From: Saccharobesus litoralis
Lineage (GTDB): Bacteria > Pseudomonadota > Gammaproteobacteria > Enterobacterales > Alteromonadaceae
Assembly: GCF_003063625.1 (NCBI RefSeq)
Contig: NZ_CP026604.1
Coordinates: forward strand, 1,798,001 to 1,862,000
DNA: 64,000 nt
Reading direction: 5' to 3'
The notes under the pieces: model-generated
The model's database searches: none
Told to the model about the DNA's origin: nothing
Seen by the model: the letters and a program-made list of their open reading frames with translations, nothing else
Program-made: the position numbers and the translations under genes
Part shown: one piece after another, positions 8,911-19,023 of the stretch
How positions within the stretch are numbered: the stretch's first letter is position 1
Layout of the letters: every line of letters starts with the position of its first letter

Positions 8911-11103
8911 ATGCCTATTAAAAAAGATGAATTTATCCATGTTGATTACAACTGGGATGATGCTGTAGCTGAAGGTTTAGACCCAGTAGAAAGTTTAGTT
9001 TACCGTTCAAATGTATTGGGTGCTGATCAACGTATTACAAACACGGGTGGTGGTAACACATCAGCCAAAATCATGGAACTTGACCCATTAACCGGTGAAG
9101 AAGTCGAAGTGTTGTGGGTTAAAGGCTCTGGTGGCGATTTACGTACAGCGAAAAAAGAAAACTTTTCTTCTTTGTATCAAGGTAAATTAGAAAACCTTGA
9201 AGAAGCTTACCAAAAGCAACCTGAAACGGGCTATAAGTCAGCCGGTGAAGATGCAATGGTGGGTATGTATAAGCATTGTAACTTCTGTTTAAATCCTCGC
9301 GCTTCGTCAATTGATACACCATTACACTCAATGATTTCTGACAAGCATGTTGACCACTTGCACCCGAATGCGGTTATTGCTGTGGCATCTTGTAAAGACC
9401 AAAAAGAGCTTACCGAAGTGATTTGGGGCGGCAAAATGGCTTATGTACCATGGATGCGTCCTGGGTGGGAAGCGGCAAAAGTATGTGAAGAAGCATATGC
9501 TGCGGCACCTGACAGTATAGGTATTTTGCTAGGTCAGCACGGCCACACTAACTGGAATAGCGAGAGCAAAAGCTGTTACGAAACGTCATTATGGGTTATT
9601 GAAACAGCAGCACGTTATATCGAAGAACATGACAAAGGTGAAATGACCTTTGGTGGTGCTAAAGTAGATAGCTTAGCAGAAGACGCACGTAACGAATTAC
9701 TTAGCAAATTTTTACCGGTTGCGCGTGGCTTATTGTCAAATAAAGTTAAATTTATTGGCACAGTGCAATCAGATGAAAATGCGTTACGTTTTGTTAATAG
9801 CGTAGATGCACCGCGTTTAGCTAAGTTAGGTACCTCTTGCCCTGATCACTTCTTACGTACCAAAATTCAACCATTGTATGTTGACTTTAACCCACAACAA
9901 GACAGCTTTGAAACCTTAGTTGAAAAGTTCAAAGCGGGTATTGAGCAATACCGTGAAGACTACACAGCGTACTACAATGCGTGTAAGCGTGACGATTCAC
10001 CAGCAATGCGTGATCCTAGCCCTACAGTCGTGTTAATCCCAGGTGTTGGTATTATTGGTTGGGGTAAAAACAAATCTGAATCACGTGTGACTACTGAATT
10101 CTATAACTGTGCAATTGAAGTGATGCGTGGTGCTGAAGCTATCAGTGAATACACAGCCTTACCACAACAAGAAGCCTTTGATATTGAATACTGGGCGTTA
10201 GAAGAAGCCAAGCTACAACGTATGCCAAAAGAAGCGCCACTAGCGCGTGATATCGTGGTTGTGATTGGTGCTGGCGACGGCATTGGTAAAGAAACTGCCT
10301 TCCGTGTTGCAAAAGAAGGTGCGCATGTAGTGTGTGCTGATTTACGTGCAGAAGCTGCGCAAAAAACTGCTGATGAATTAACCGCTATCTATGGTCAAGG
10401 TATTGGTGTAGCCGGTACGGGTATTTCAGGTTGTGGTCCAGCGATTGCGGCTGAAGTGAATATCACTGACCGTGAAAGTGTTAAAGCCATGTTCGACAAA
10501 GTGATTTTGGCTTACGGCGGTATCGACAAAGTTATCGTGACTGCGGGTGTCTTCTTAGCACCAGGTCAAGCGGGTATGTCAAACGACCAGCAATTTGATG
10601 TTAGCTTCGCGGTTAACGTTAAAGGTGGCTACATTGTTGGTACAGAAGCGAATGAAATCTGGCAAGCACAAGGCCTAAAAGGTGCCATGGTATTAACGAC
10701 TAGTGTTAATGCAGCAGTATCGAAAAAAGGTTCATTGGCTTATGACACGTCAAAAGCCGCTGCTAACCACTTGGTTCGTGAATTAGCGGTAGAGTTATCA
10801 CCATTAGTTAACGTAAACGGTCTAGCCCCAGCGACAGTAGTTAAAGGTAGCACCATGTTCCCACGTGACCGTGTGATTGCGTCATTAACTAAGTACGATG
10901 TCGAGTTTGCACAGAGCGATTCAGATGATGAATTACGTGACAAGCTAGCAAACTTCTATGCACAGCGTACCTTGACTAAAGCGCCAATTACGCCGGCTGA
11001 CCAAGCTGAAGCGGCATACTTAATGGTATCTGGCCAGTTAAGTAAAACCACAGGCCAAATCATTAGTGTTGATGGCGGTCTACACGAAGCGTTCTTGCGT
11101 TAA
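8911..11103 (+). CDS. Bifunctional rhamnulose-1-phosphate aldolase / lactaldehyde dehydrogenase
   Basis: Splits L-rhamnulose-1-phosphate into DHAP and L-lactaldehyde, then oxidises the aldehyde to L-lactate. The start at 8911 is preferred over an upstream frame start at 8875 because of GGAGAAGAAGG just before it; this gives 730 residues. The N-terminal half is a class II (zinc) aldolase domain with GGGNTSAKI, the histidine pair in DHLHPNAVIAVA and LLGQHGHTNW. The C-terminal half, from about residue 445, is a short-chain dehydrogenase with IGAGDGIGKETAFRVA for NAD and the catalytic YDTSKAA. The fusion is known from bacterial phosphorylative rhamnose pathways. It is first in the rhamnose cluster, followed by isomerase, permease and kinase. 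Its L-lactate product matters when judging the LarA homologue at 42.1 kb. Confidence 0.93.
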   Translation: MPIKKDEFIHVDYNWDDAVAEGLDPVESLVYRSNVLGADQRITNTGGGNTSAKIMELDPLTGEEVEVLWVKGSGGDLRTAKKENFSSLYQGKLENLEEAYQKQPETGYKSAGEDAMVGMYKHCNFCLNPRASSIDTPLHSMISDKHVDHLHPNAVIAVASCKDQKELTEVIWGGKMAYVPWMRPGWEAAKVCEEAYAAAPDSIGILLGQHGHTNWNSESKSCYETSLWVIETAARYIEEHDKGEMTFGGAKVDSLAEDARNELLSKFLPVARGLLSNKVKFIGTVQSDENALRFVNSVDAPRLAKLGTSCPDHFLRTKIQPLYVDFNPQQDSFETLVEKFKAGIEQYREDYTAYYNACKRDDSPAMRDPSPTVVLIPGVGIIGWGKNKSESRVTTEFYNCAIEVMRGAEAISEYTALPQQEAFDIEYWALEEAKLQRMPKEAPLARDIVVVIGAGDGIGKETAFRVAKEGAHVVCADLRAEAAQKTADELTAIYGQGIGVAGTGISGCGPAIAAEVNITDRESVKAMFDKVILAYGGIDKVIVTAGVFLAPGQAGMSNDQQFDVSFAVNVKGGYIVGTEANEIWQAQGLKGAMVLTTSVNAAVSKKGSLAYDTSKAAANHLVRELAVELSPLVNVNGLAPATVVKGSTMFPRDRVIASLTKYDVEFAQSDSDDELRDKLANFYAQRTLTKAPITPADQAEAAYLMVSGQLSKTTGQIISVDGGLHEAFLR

Positions 11104-11215
11104 TTTTTATCAATAGGGTGGATCGAGTTGGTTCATCCGATTGAATTATTAATTTGGTACGTGCAAGAAAGCACGTACACAAGGCATATTAACTAGTTTT
11201 TAGTTGGATTAAATC

Positions 11216-12478
11216 ATGAATAAAGATCAAGTACTTGCAGCGTATGAGCAAGCAAAAGAAGTTTTTGCTAAGCAAGGTATCGACACCGAGCAAGCACTAG
11301 CGCAATTAGCTAAAACGCCTATTTCAATTCACTGTTGGCAAGGCGATGATGTAAAAGGTTTTGAAATTGCACAACGTGAATTAAGCGGTGGTATTCAAGC
11401 CACTGGTAATTACCCAGGTAAAGCGACTACGGCGGTTGAGCTTCGTGCTGATATGGAAAAAGCGTTCAGCTTAATCCCTGGTGCTAAGCGCGTTAATTTA
11501 CACGCTATCTATATTGACTCTGAAGAAGATGTTGATCGTGACAAAATTGAACCACGCCATTTCGAGCGTTGGGTAACATGGGCCAAAGAGCAAGGTATTG
11601 GTTTAGACTTTAACCCGTCTCTTTTCTCGCATGAAAAATCAGATGATGGTTTTACTTTATCTCACCCTGATGATGAAATTCGTCAATTCTGGATCGATCA
11701 CGTTAAAGCCAGCCGTAAAGTATCTGAATACTTTGGTAGAGAATTAGGCACACCTTCATACATGAATATCTGGATCCCAGATGGTATGAAAGATCAGCCT
11801 GCTGATCGCTTGTCGCCGCGTAAGCGCCTGCAAGAATCATTAGACGAAGCGATTTCTGAAAAAATTGACACTAAGTATCACGTTGATGCGGTTGAGTGTA
11901 AATTATTCGGTATAGGCGCTGAAGCTTACACGGTTGGTAGTAATGAATTCTATTTAAGCTATGCTGCTACTCGTGGTACAGCGCTTTGTTTAGATGCCGG
12001 TCACTTCCATCCAACAGAAGTGATTTCTGACAAGATCAGTACGTGTTCACTTTACATTGAAAACATGCAGTTACACGTAACTCGTCCAATGCGCTGGGAT
12101 TCCGATCACATCGTATCTTTCGACGACGAAACGCAAGCAATCATGCGTGAAATCGTGCGTAACGACTTATTAGACCGCATGTCTATCGGTTTAGATTTCT
12201 TTGATGCGTCAGTAAACCGTATCGCTGCTTGGGTTATTGGTACACGTAACGCGCAAAAAGCATTGCTTAAAGCGCTTCTTGAGCCGGTTGCTAAAATCAA
12301 AGCGGCAGAGCAAGATTTTGATTACACGACTCGTTTAGCATTAATGGAAGAAGCACATTCACAACCTTGGGCGGCTGTATGGGATTACCATTGTTTACAG
12401 CAAGGCACGCCAGTAGGTGCTGATTGGTTACAAGATGTAAAAGCTTACGAAGAAGAAATTTTACTTAAGCGTTCGTAG
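11216..12478 (+). CDS. rhaA: L-rhamnose isomerase
   Basis: Converts L-rhamnose to L-rhamnulose in the cytoplasm. The 420-residue length equals that of the RhaA family (about 419 in E. coli). Characteristic stretches are [16 protein letters not shown] near the N-terminus, the metal- and substrate-binding region around [17 protein letters not shown] and [16 protein letters not shown], and the [10 protein letters not shown] segment. It follows the aldolase/dehydrogenase gene by 112 bases and precedes the permease. A hairpin after the stop may lower read-through into the permease gene. Assignment is secure at the family level. Confidence 0.96.
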   Translation: MNKDQVLAAYEQAKEVFAKQGIDTEQALAQLAKTPISIHCWQGDDVKGFEIAQRELSGGIQATGNYPGKATTAVELRADMEKAFSLIPGAKRVNLHAIYIDSEEDVDRDKIEPRHFERWVTWAKEQGIGLDFNPSLFSHEKSDDGFTLSHPDDEIRQFWIDHVKASRKVSEYFGRELGTPSYMNIWIPDGMKDQPADRLSPRKRLQESLDEAISEKIDTKYHVDAVECKLFGIGAEAYTVGSNEFYLSYAATRGTALCLDAGHFHPTEVISDKISTCSLYIENMQLHVTRPMRWDSDHIVSFDDETQAIMREIVRNDLLDRMSIGLDFFDASVNRIAAWVIGTRNAQKALLKALLEPVAKIKAAEQDFDYTTRLALMEEAHSQPWAAVWDYHCLQQGTPVGADWLQDVKAYEEEILLKRS

Positions 12479-12518
12479 TAACTTGTCTGATATGTGAAGA
12501 CTAATGTAATAATAAATA

Positions 12519-12542
12519 GTGAAGGTGCTTAGGCATCTTCAC
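12519..12542 (+). terminator. Hairpin after rhaA, possible attenuating terminator
   Basis: GTGAAGGTGC and GCATCTTCAC pair with one G-T and a 4-nt loop, followed by TTGTTTTA. The T tract is short, so it may be a partial terminator or a processing/stability stem between rhaA and the permease gene. Confidence 0.5.
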
Positions 12543-12638
12543 TTGTTTTAGATAATTAGAATTATAATTAATAACAACAATACATATTCATTGTTAGTAC
12601 ACAGCAAGCTGGGTGCTGGCAATAGCAAAGGGGCTAAT

Positions 12639-14342
12639 ATGTCATCAGCAGAAGAATTTGAAACTCAACCAGTCGGGCCTAAAAAGCTCCAAGGCGCAAA
12701 AACATTTGCGGCCAGTTACGCTGGTGAGCACGTTGCCGGTACAGAGTTTGTTATCGGTGCATTATTTGTTTCATGGGGCGTCGGCGCCATGGATGTCATT
12801 ATCGGTTTATTATTTGGTAACCTGTTAGCCGTTTTAACATGGGGCCTTATCACGGCTCCTATTGCAACCGATACCCGTTTAACCTTATACGCCTATTTAG
12901 AGAAAATTGCCGGCCCTGGCACGATCAAACTCTATAGTGTCGTTAACGGTATTTTGTTCTGTGTACTGGCGGGCGCAATGATCACGGTATCAGCGTCGGC
13001 GGTGCGTATTCCGTTTGGTATTCCTGATCAAGTTGGTTATTTCCCAACTGATATGCGGTTTGTCGCAGTGGTATTAGGGGTTGGTGCTGTTGTTGTGTAC
13101 ATGGCGGTTAAAGGCTTTAAAAAGCTTGCAGCATTTGCAGAAATTTGTGCACCTTGGATGATATTAATGTTTTTTGTTGGCGCATTAGTCATGATGCCGA
13201 CCACGGTTGGCGCAACAGCCGGCGTTGATAGCATTAACAGCTTTGGCGATTTTATGACGGTTGCCAGTCAATCTATTTGGAAAGATAGCGACGGCGACAT
13301 TGGTATTTGGCATGTTATTGCTTTTGCTTGGGTCGCTAACTTAGCCATGCACGGTAGCTTAGGTGATATGACCTTATTGCGTTTTGCTAAAAAAGCTAAG
13401 TATGGTTACTTCTCGGCATTAGGTATGTTTATTGGCCACTACATGGCTTGGATCTGTGCCGGTATTATGGGTGCAGGTGCAGCGATTTTACTCCAAACTA
13501 GCATTACAGCTATCGATCCGGGTTCTGTTGCTTATACCGCATTAGGTGTATCAGGCATTATTGCGGTTATCATTGCCGGTTGGACAACGTCAAACCCAAC
13601 TATTTATCGTGCTGGTTTAGCCTTTAGCTCGTTAAACCACGCTTGGGGTCGTACTAAAGTAACGATTGTCGTGGGTGTTATTACTACGATTATTGCTTGT
13701 TCGCCATTTGTATTCTCTGGCTTACTTGGCTTTGTTGGCTATATGGGCTTATTGCTTGCTCCTGTTGGTGCCATCATAGTGACTGAACATTGGTTGTTCC
13801 CTAAACTTGGCTTAACGCGTTACTGGTCAAGCTATAAAGGTAACACGACTAATATGGCCGCCTTTATCACTTGGATTGTATCAATGGCCGCTGGTATCGC
13901 CGTTGAGCAAGCAGGATTACTGCACTTATTCTTTATTCTTATCCCGTTATGGATTTTCTCTACCTTGCTTTATATCGGTTTAGCTTCAGCCATGGGGGCG
14001 AAAGAAACCTACCCACAAGCGGCGGTAGCTGAACAACAAGAATTAAAGCGTAAGCAAATTGAAGCTGAATATTTAGCATCACCAAGTGCTCAGCAATCAG
14101 CAGATGAGAACACCATACCAGCACTGGCTAAGATGGCTAAATATGTTTCTTGGGCAGCACTTGGACTATGCTTGTATTTAGGTGTTGCTTCATACGCTGA
14201 AGGCAATATTGCTTTAGTGACTGATTGGCTAATTTTCCCAACCTTGGTTTACTTTGTGACCGCGACTTATGCTTACATTGCTAGCAATAATGCAGAAGAA
14301 GCAGCCGTAGAAGCCAATGGCGAAACGGTTGAAGCTAATTAG
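12639..14342 (+). CDS. NCS1-like (purine/cytosine permease type) transporter, candidate L-rhamnose permease
   Basis: A polytopic inner-membrane permease with about 12 hydrophobic segments, 567 residues from the ATG at 12639. That ATG follows a good AGGGG site, and the TTG at 12591 looks too early. The opening GAKTFAASYAGEHVAGTEFVIGA and the helix pattern resemble the nucleobase-cation-symport-1 family, whose known members carry cytosine, purines, allantoin or hydantoins. Here it lies between rhaA and the kinase with no nucleobase genes nearby, and no RhaT or sugar ABC genes are present in the cluster. A role in rhamnose uptake is therefore the best inference. A charged, Ala/Glu-rich cytoplasmic stretch sits at about 465-510. 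Family confidence is moderate; substrate confidence is lower. Confidence 0.75.
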   Translation: MSSAEEFETQPVGPKKLQGAKTFAASYAGEHVAGTEFVIGALFVSWGVGAMDVIIGLLFGNLLAVLTWGLITAPIATDTRLTLYAYLEKIAGPGTIKLYSVVNGILFCVLAGAMITVSASAVRIPFGIPDQVGYFPTDMRFVAVVLGVGAVVVYMAVKGFKKLAAFAEICAPWMILMFFVGALVMMPTTVGATAGVDSINSFGDFMTVASQSIWKDSDGDIGIWHVIAFAWVANLAMHGSLGDMTLLRFAKKAKYGYFSALGMFIGHYMAWICAGIMGAGAAILLQTSITAIDPGSVAYTALGVSGIIAVIIAGWTTSNPTIYRAGLAFSSLNHAWGRTKVTIVVGVITTIIACSPFVFSGLLGFVGYMGLLLAPVGAIIVTEHWLFPKLGLTRYWSSYKGNTTNMAAFITWIVSMAAGIAVEQAGLLHLFFILIPLWIFSTLLYIGLASAMGAKETYPQAAVAEQQELKRKQIEAEYLASPSAQQSADENTIPALAKMAKYVSWAALGLCLYLGVASYAEGNIALVTDWLIFPTLVYFVTATYAYIASNNAEEAAVEANGETVEAN

Positions 14343-14747
14343 TACTCCGACACAAAAGTTTTGATAAGTTGAGCTGGCTTTTATTGTTAATCTAAGTTGA
14401 AAAGCATGCAAGATTAACGACCAGCTCCATTGTAGGGCCGAATTTATTTCGGCTAGCACAAGGTTTGTCGATGTAAAATCGACCCTACAATTTAGCAAGT
14501 GGTTGTAGATTCAACCGTTCAAACTTTTGGGGAATGCCTGTAGGGCTGAAGAATGAAGCCCAACAAAACCAATACTTGTTTTATGCGCATAAGGTCGTGA
14601 TTTAACCGAGTTCTAGGTTTTGCTCTACAGTAATTTCAACGGATCAATTTTTTAGCAAGCATCGATATATAACAAAGAAGCTAGTGACTAAGTTACTGGC
14701 TTTCATTTCCTTTATATTTTTTACAATTTTCAGTGCCAGATCTTGAT
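14343..14747. other. Intergenic region before the kinase, with one palindromic repeat
   Basis: About 400 bases without a credible gene. Apart from the repeat at 14431-14490 I see only AT-rich sequence and the short piece 'tgtagggctgaagaatgaag', which resembles other repeat modules in the window. Confidence 0.5.
14431..14490. repeat. Solo copy of the TTGTAGGG...CCCTACAA palindromic unit
   Basis: The ends TTGTAGGG and CCCTACAA are exact inverted repeats. Inside are GCCGAA-TTTA-TTCGGC and GTCGAT-GTAAA-ATCGAC hairpins, as in the array at 8096-8334. It looks like the intact form of that unit. Confidence 0.85.
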
Positions 14748-16154
14748 ATGACTCAATCAACTAATGAAAACACTCTGATCCTTGATATAGGTAAAACGCA
14801 TGTAAAGTTACATGTTTTAGATGACAGTTACTTATCTATTTATTCAAAAGAAATGGATAACCTTGTAGTACACACAGGTCAATATCCAGCAGCCAGTGTT
14901 TCTGCTATTTGGCATTGGTTTAAAACGAATGTTAAAGAATTTGCCGGTAACTTTAATATCACTCGCATCACTATTACGACCCATGGAGCGACAGCGGCAT
15001 TGATCGATCGCAATAGTGAGACAGACGACGGGTTAGTATTACCCGTTTTAGATTATGAATTTACAGGCACCGATGAGCAAAGCCCAAACTATGCTCAAGT
15101 GCGTCCCGATTTCAGTCAAACCTATTCACCAAATTTACCCGCTGGGCTTAATTTAGGTCGCCAATTATATTGGCTTAAAAATCAGTTCCCGCAGGAGTTT
15201 GCCAAAGCGACTGATATTTTGATGTATCCGCAATACTGGGTTTGGCGTTTAACAGGCCAGCGGTATTCTGAAATCACCTCGTTAGGTTGTCATACTGACC
15301 TTTGGTCTGTTGCCGGCAATGATTATTCGTCACTTGTTGATGAGTTGGAATGTCGTGATAAGTTTCCACCATTAGCGCCTGCTTGGCAAAATTGTGGTGG
15401 GCTACGTGCAGAGTTAAGCGAAGAGTTGGGTATTGATAGCCAGTGCCAAGTATTTAGTGGTTTGCATGACAGTAATGCCAGCTTTTTACGTTATAAATTA
15501 ACCCAAGGTGACAAGCCGTTTACGGTTGTCTCTTCAGGTACTTGGACTATTTTAATGGCATCGCAAGTGCCGTTAACTAACCTACAACAGTCAAAAGACA
15601 TGTTAGCCAATATTGATGCACTAAGCAGTCCGATTGCGTGTGCTCGCTTTATGGGCGGGCGAGAGTTCGCGGCTATTTGTGAGCAAACTCAGGCTAAAGT
15701 GAGTGATCATTTTGATGAGCAAGATTTGCAAGCGGTTATAGATAAAGCGGTATTGGCCTTGCCAGACTTTAGTGGCGGCAGTGGCCCATTTGGTGGCTGT
15801 GAGCCCGCATTTAAAGGCCCAGTCGATCAGGTGAAGGGCGCTGCGCTGGCCACCTTATATTGTGCTTTACTTGTTGATTATCAACTGAGTGTATTGCAGT
15901 CCAAGGGTACGGTTTATATTGAAGGGGCCTTCCTTAAAAACCCATTACTTTGTGCGCTGATTAATCAACTAAGAACTGAGCAAAATGTTGAACTTTCGCA
16001 AGATTCAACCGGTACTGTGATGGGCGCGGCTTATTTAACGGATTGGGATAATGTGCAAAGCCAAATTGAAACATCGCAAGCTAAAACAACCCAATTGCAA
16101 GGGCTTGCGGCATATCAAGCCTTGTGGTTAGCACAAATTAATCAGCAAAATTAA
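14748..16154 (+). CDS. rhaB: Rhamnulokinase-like FGGY carbohydrate kinase
   Basis: Predicted to phosphorylate L-rhamnulose at C1 with ATP. FGGY-family features are the N-terminal nucleotide loop LILDIGKTHVKLHVLD, the TTHGATAALIDRN segment, GLHDSNASFLRY (metal/base aspartate) near the middle, SSGTWTILMA, and the C-terminal VMGAAYL. Length is about 468 residues from the ATG at 14748, or 473 from a GTG at 14733; neither has a clear ribosome site. The cluster supplies isomerase and aldolase, so this kinase closes the pathway. The protein differs from the classic E. coli RhaB in wording and belongs to the variant kinases found with the fused aldolase/dehydrogenase. Function from context is strong. 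Confidence 0.85.
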   Translation: MTQSTNENTLILDIGKTHVKLHVLDDSYLSIYSKEMDNLVVHTGQYPAASVSAIWHWFKTNVKEFAGNFNITRITITTHGATAALIDRNSETDDGLVLPVLDYEFTGTDEQSPNYAQVRPDFSQTYSPNLPAGLNLGRQLYWLKNQFPQEFAKATDILMYPQYWVWRLTGQRYSEITSLGCHTDLWSVAGNDYSSLVDELECRDKFPPLAPAWQNCGGLRAELSEELGIDSQCQVFSGLHDSNASFLRYKLTQGDKPFTVVSSGTWTILMASQVPLTNLQQSKDMLANIDALSSPIACARFMGGREFAAICEQTQAKVSDHFDEQDLQAVIDKAVLALPDFSGGSGPFGGCEPAFKGPVDQVKGAALATLYCALLVDYQLSVLQSKGTVYIEGAFLKNPLLCALINQLRTEQNVELSQDSTGTVMGAAYLTDWDNVQSQIETSQAKTTQLQGLAAYQALWLAQINQQN

Positions 16155-16264
16155 CTATGCTATCTATACTCAATGTGAGGGAGATGTAAGTTAAGGAGTT
16201 TTATTAAAATATTTATGCTGTGCTTTTTGCACAGCGTTACCTTGAACAGTGGTTCGGAGCCAAC

Positions 16265-17956
16265 ATGCTAAAAAAAATGAAATTGCTTAAAAACAAATTG
16301 CTCGCAATTTGTACATTACCGCTAATTATCATTTCAGTTATTTTGTTGTGGGTTACTTTAAATGAGCTTGAGTCGTTTAAACAACAACAAATTGAGCGCG
16401 AACGAGCCACCTTGCTAGCTCAGAAAAAGAATGAGCTTAAATCACTTGTTTTGCTTGCCCTGTCTTCCATGGATGGCATTTTAAAACAAGCGCCATCCGA
16501 CTCTCGTGACCAAGCGATTAAAGACATGATTTACCGCCTGCGCTTTGGCGAAGGCACTTACTTTTTTATTAATAGCTACGATTTGTATGCTATTGCTAAC
16601 GGCAGAGTAGGGCCTAAACCGGCTAAAAAGCTCAATATAGACCCCAATAAATTTCCTGGTCGCAAACATCCATTGATTGAGATGGTTGATGTTGCAAAAC
16701 AGGGGGGCGGCTTTATTCACTATACCGCATTTAAAAAATTAGGTGACGAGGACCAAGCGCCTAAATTGGCTTATGCGCAAAATATTCCCGGCTATGACTG
16801 GCTGATTGGTACAGGTTATTTTATTGACGATATTGAAGTCATGGTACAAAAGAAAATAGATAGCTTTGACTCAACATTTCAGCGTATTACTACCAAAACT
16901 GTGATCACTGCAATTGTTATCTTAATTGTCTGTTGGAGCGCGTGTTTAATGCTGATCCTTAAAGCATTACGCCCATTAGACAACATGAATGAAGCGTTAC
17001 AAGATATCGCTCATGGTAACGGCGATTTAACCCATAAATTAAAAGTAGAATCTGATGATGAAGTGGGGCGTTGTGCAAAATCGTTTAACGATTTTTCTGA
17101 GAAAATTCGCCAGATCGTTAAAAACGTAACGGATGAGGCCAGTATTATCAATGATGCTACCGTGAGTTTAGATAACTCGTCGAAAGTCAGTTTGAAACTG
17201 GTGGAAGAGCAACGCATTAAAACCGAATACTTAAACCAAGTTATTTACGAAATGGTCGCCAGTGCGCAAGAAATCACTAAAAATGGTAACAGGGCAGCCA
17301 GTGCTGCAAATGATGCTACTAATGAAGCGTCAGCGACTTCAGAAGCTTTGTTGAAGGCAGTTAATAAACTGCAGTCGTTAGATGATGATATTCAGCAATC
17401 ATCTGTCGCAATGAATGAGCTAGAGCGCGAAACTGATGCCATCGGCAGTGTATTGGAAGTGATCCAACAAATCGCTGAGCAAACTAATTTACTCGCATTA
17501 AATGCCGCAATAGAGGCCGCTCGCGCAGGAGAGCAGGGTCGAGGTTTTGCCGTTGTCGCAGATGAAGTACGCACTTTAGCTAGCCGCACGCAAGCCAGTA
17601 CAGAAGAAATTCGCGAGATGATTGATAAGTTGCAATCAGGCGCTGCCAATGCCGCCGCGGCTATGCAAGTGAGTAAAGCTTCTAGTATGGAAGCGCGAGA
17701 TGTTGCCGTGGCCTCGAATGAGTCATTGCAAAAAGTCAATTTGGCCATAAAGGTTATTAACGAGGTTAACTCTGTCGTCGCGACAGCCGCCGCGCAACAA
17801 ACCAGTGTTACAGAAGAGCTTAATAAAAACCTCCATGACTTACACGAACTCACGAGTAATACCGAGCAAGAATCGAGAATTGTCACCGAAACTGGCCAAA
17901 AGTTAAAATCGAATGTGTTAGTGCTGAACAAAGAGGTTGGGTGTTTTACGGTTTAA
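16265..17956 (+). CDS. Methyl-accepting chemotaxis protein with a single Cache domain
   Basis: An inner-membrane chemoreceptor of 563 residues. The ATG at 16265 is chosen for its GGAG site. There is a first membrane helix at about 10-30. A periplasmic single-Cache domain follows, with [17 protein letters not shown] and an ending of [17 protein letters not shown] second helix lies at about 215-235, then a HAMP domain with GNGDLTHKL and [11 protein letters not shown], and the signalling domain with the hairpin tip [20 protein letters not shown]. It follows the rhamnose kinase directly on the same strand, so it may sense rhamnose, its oligomers or a small carboxylate made from them; Cache_2 receptors often bind carboxylates. 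The ligand is inference. Confidence 0.92.
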   Translation: MLKKMKLLKNKLLAICTLPLIIISVILLWVTLNELESFKQQQIERERATLLAQKKNELKSLVLLALSSMDGILKQAPSDSRDQAIKDMIYRLRFGEGTYFFINSYDLYAIANGRVGPKPAKKLNIDPNKFPGRKHPLIEMVDVAKQGGGFIHYTAFKKLGDEDQAPKLAYAQNIPGYDWLIGTGYFIDDIEVMVQKKIDSFDSTFQRITTKTVITAIVILIVCWSACLMLILKALRPLDNMNEALQDIAHGNGDLTHKLKVESDDEVGRCAKSFNDFSEKIRQIVKNVTDEASIINDATVSLDNSSKVSLKLVEEQRIKTEYLNQVIYEMVASAQEITKNGNRAASAANDATNEASATSEALLKAVNKLQSLDDDIQQSSVAMNELERETDAIGSVLEVIQQIAEQTNLLALNAAIEAARAGEQGRGFAVVADEVRTLASRTQASTEEIREMIDKLQSGAANAAAAMQVSKASSMEARDVAVASNESLQKVNLAIKVINEVNSVVATAAAQQTSVTEELNKNLHDLHELTSNTEQESRIVTETGQKLKSNVLVLNKEVGCFTV

Positions 17957-18371
17957 TTTCTTTAAATAAGGTAATTAATTTACCAAGTTTTGTGGAAAAT
18001 TAGCGTTTTAAAATATTCAGTTTTTGTGGGTGAGTTTTTATGCTTGCAGAGCCTGCAAACCTTTTTGACTAAAAGAGCAAGTCAACAAGCTCTTGATCCA
18101 GTCAAATCATAAGTACAAGCTATCCATGCAGGCAAAGCTACCGCGCCCTGCTAGCGCTAAGTTCCTGCATCTATAGACAGCAAAAGTTGCTCCCTGAAGC
18201 CAAATCTAGCCTAAAACAAGGCTGATTGTGTTGTAACTTTTAGCTGCTGCTGGAGATATTGCTGTCAATCACCCCTTGGTATCACTATTTACTACTTTTT
18301 ACCTTTATATCTTCTTTACGAAAAAAATGTGGTTAACTATCGATACTTAATTCCGAGATAAAAAATGCAAT
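17957..18371. other. Intergenic region with dispersed repeat modules
   Basis: About 415 bases without a credible gene. It holds the second copy of the TGCTTGCAGAGCCTGCAAAC module (18021-18083). Next comes 'catgcaggcaaagctaccgc', which resembles the internal sequence of the repeat element near 35.3 kb. Confidence 0.55.
18021..18083. repeat. Dispersed repeat 'GCTTGCAGAGCCTGCAAACC', copy 2
   Basis: Has the same 'tttgtgggtga' lead and the same core as the copies at 1187-1250 and 30154-30212. It differs mainly in the short spacer between lead and core. Confidence 0.75.
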
Positions 18372-18869
18372 ATGAAAATTTTAGCTGCTGTATTAGTTTT
18401 AATTACCTTAAATGGTTGCACTGTTGTTCCAGCTACAGTTGCAGGTTTGGATAGTTTGATTCCTCGTGAATCAAAACCAATTCCAGGACACTTTCTAATT
18501 TCATACCAAGACTTGCGAACATCAGAAACTACCCATATTAAAATTAGCTGCGAACACTATTATCGTGCAGGATTTAGTACCCAAGGTAACGCTTGGAGTT
18601 TGCGATACGTTCAAGAGCCGCAAAAATTCCAGTTCACTTTACCTGATGGTCAACAGGGAGAGTTTGATAATCCCAGTTGTTTTCAATTGCTAGAGCCTGA
18701 ACACTATAAATTCAACAATATTCGATTCAATTTAGCGGCTCAAAAATATATCTGGTTTAGTAAAGAAAGTGATAAGTGGGTTTATCGTAAATATAACCGT
18801 ACCTTAAAAAAGCCAGAGGTAATATTTGAAGTACCTATCAAAATTGAATTGCAAAAAGTAGAAGATTAA
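18372..18869 (+). CDS. Hypothetical lipoprotein
   Basis: 165 residues. The N-terminus is a lipoprotein signal (hydrophobic run then LNGC, with the lipidated Cys at residue 16). The rest is a soluble domain with several aromatic residues and cysteines (ISCEHYY, NPSCFQLLE). I do not recognise the family. It stands alone, followed by a large perfect hairpin, and shows no obvious link to the sugar genes. An envelope location is well supported; function is unknown. Confidence 0.75.
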   Translation: MKILAAVLVLITLNGCTVVPATVAGLDSLIPRESKPIPGHFLISYQDLRTSETTHIKISCEHYYRAGFSTQGNAWSLRYVQEPQKFQFTLPDGQQGEFDNPSCFQLLEPEHYKFNNIRFNLAAQKYIWFSKESDKWVYRKYNRTLKKPEVIFEVPIKIELQKVED

Positions 18870-18904
18870 AAGACCAACCAATTTATATATTCGTCAACTA
18901 ATTA

Positions 18905-18946
18905 CATAACAACCAAAATGACATCGCTGTCATTTTGGTTGTTATG
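18905..18946. terminator. 19-bp perfect inverted repeat between small genes
   Basis: CATAACAACCAAAATGACA and its exact complement enclose a 4-nt TCGC loop. No long T tract follows, so it could be a bidirectional terminator, an mRNA-end stabiliser or a small-RNA-like hairpin. Confidence 0.6.
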
Positions 18947-19023
18947 TGTTATATATTTGTCTGTAAACCCATTTTTTCTTGATCTGTATTGATAGTTCTT
19001 GAGTAACCGGAGACAAATATTTA

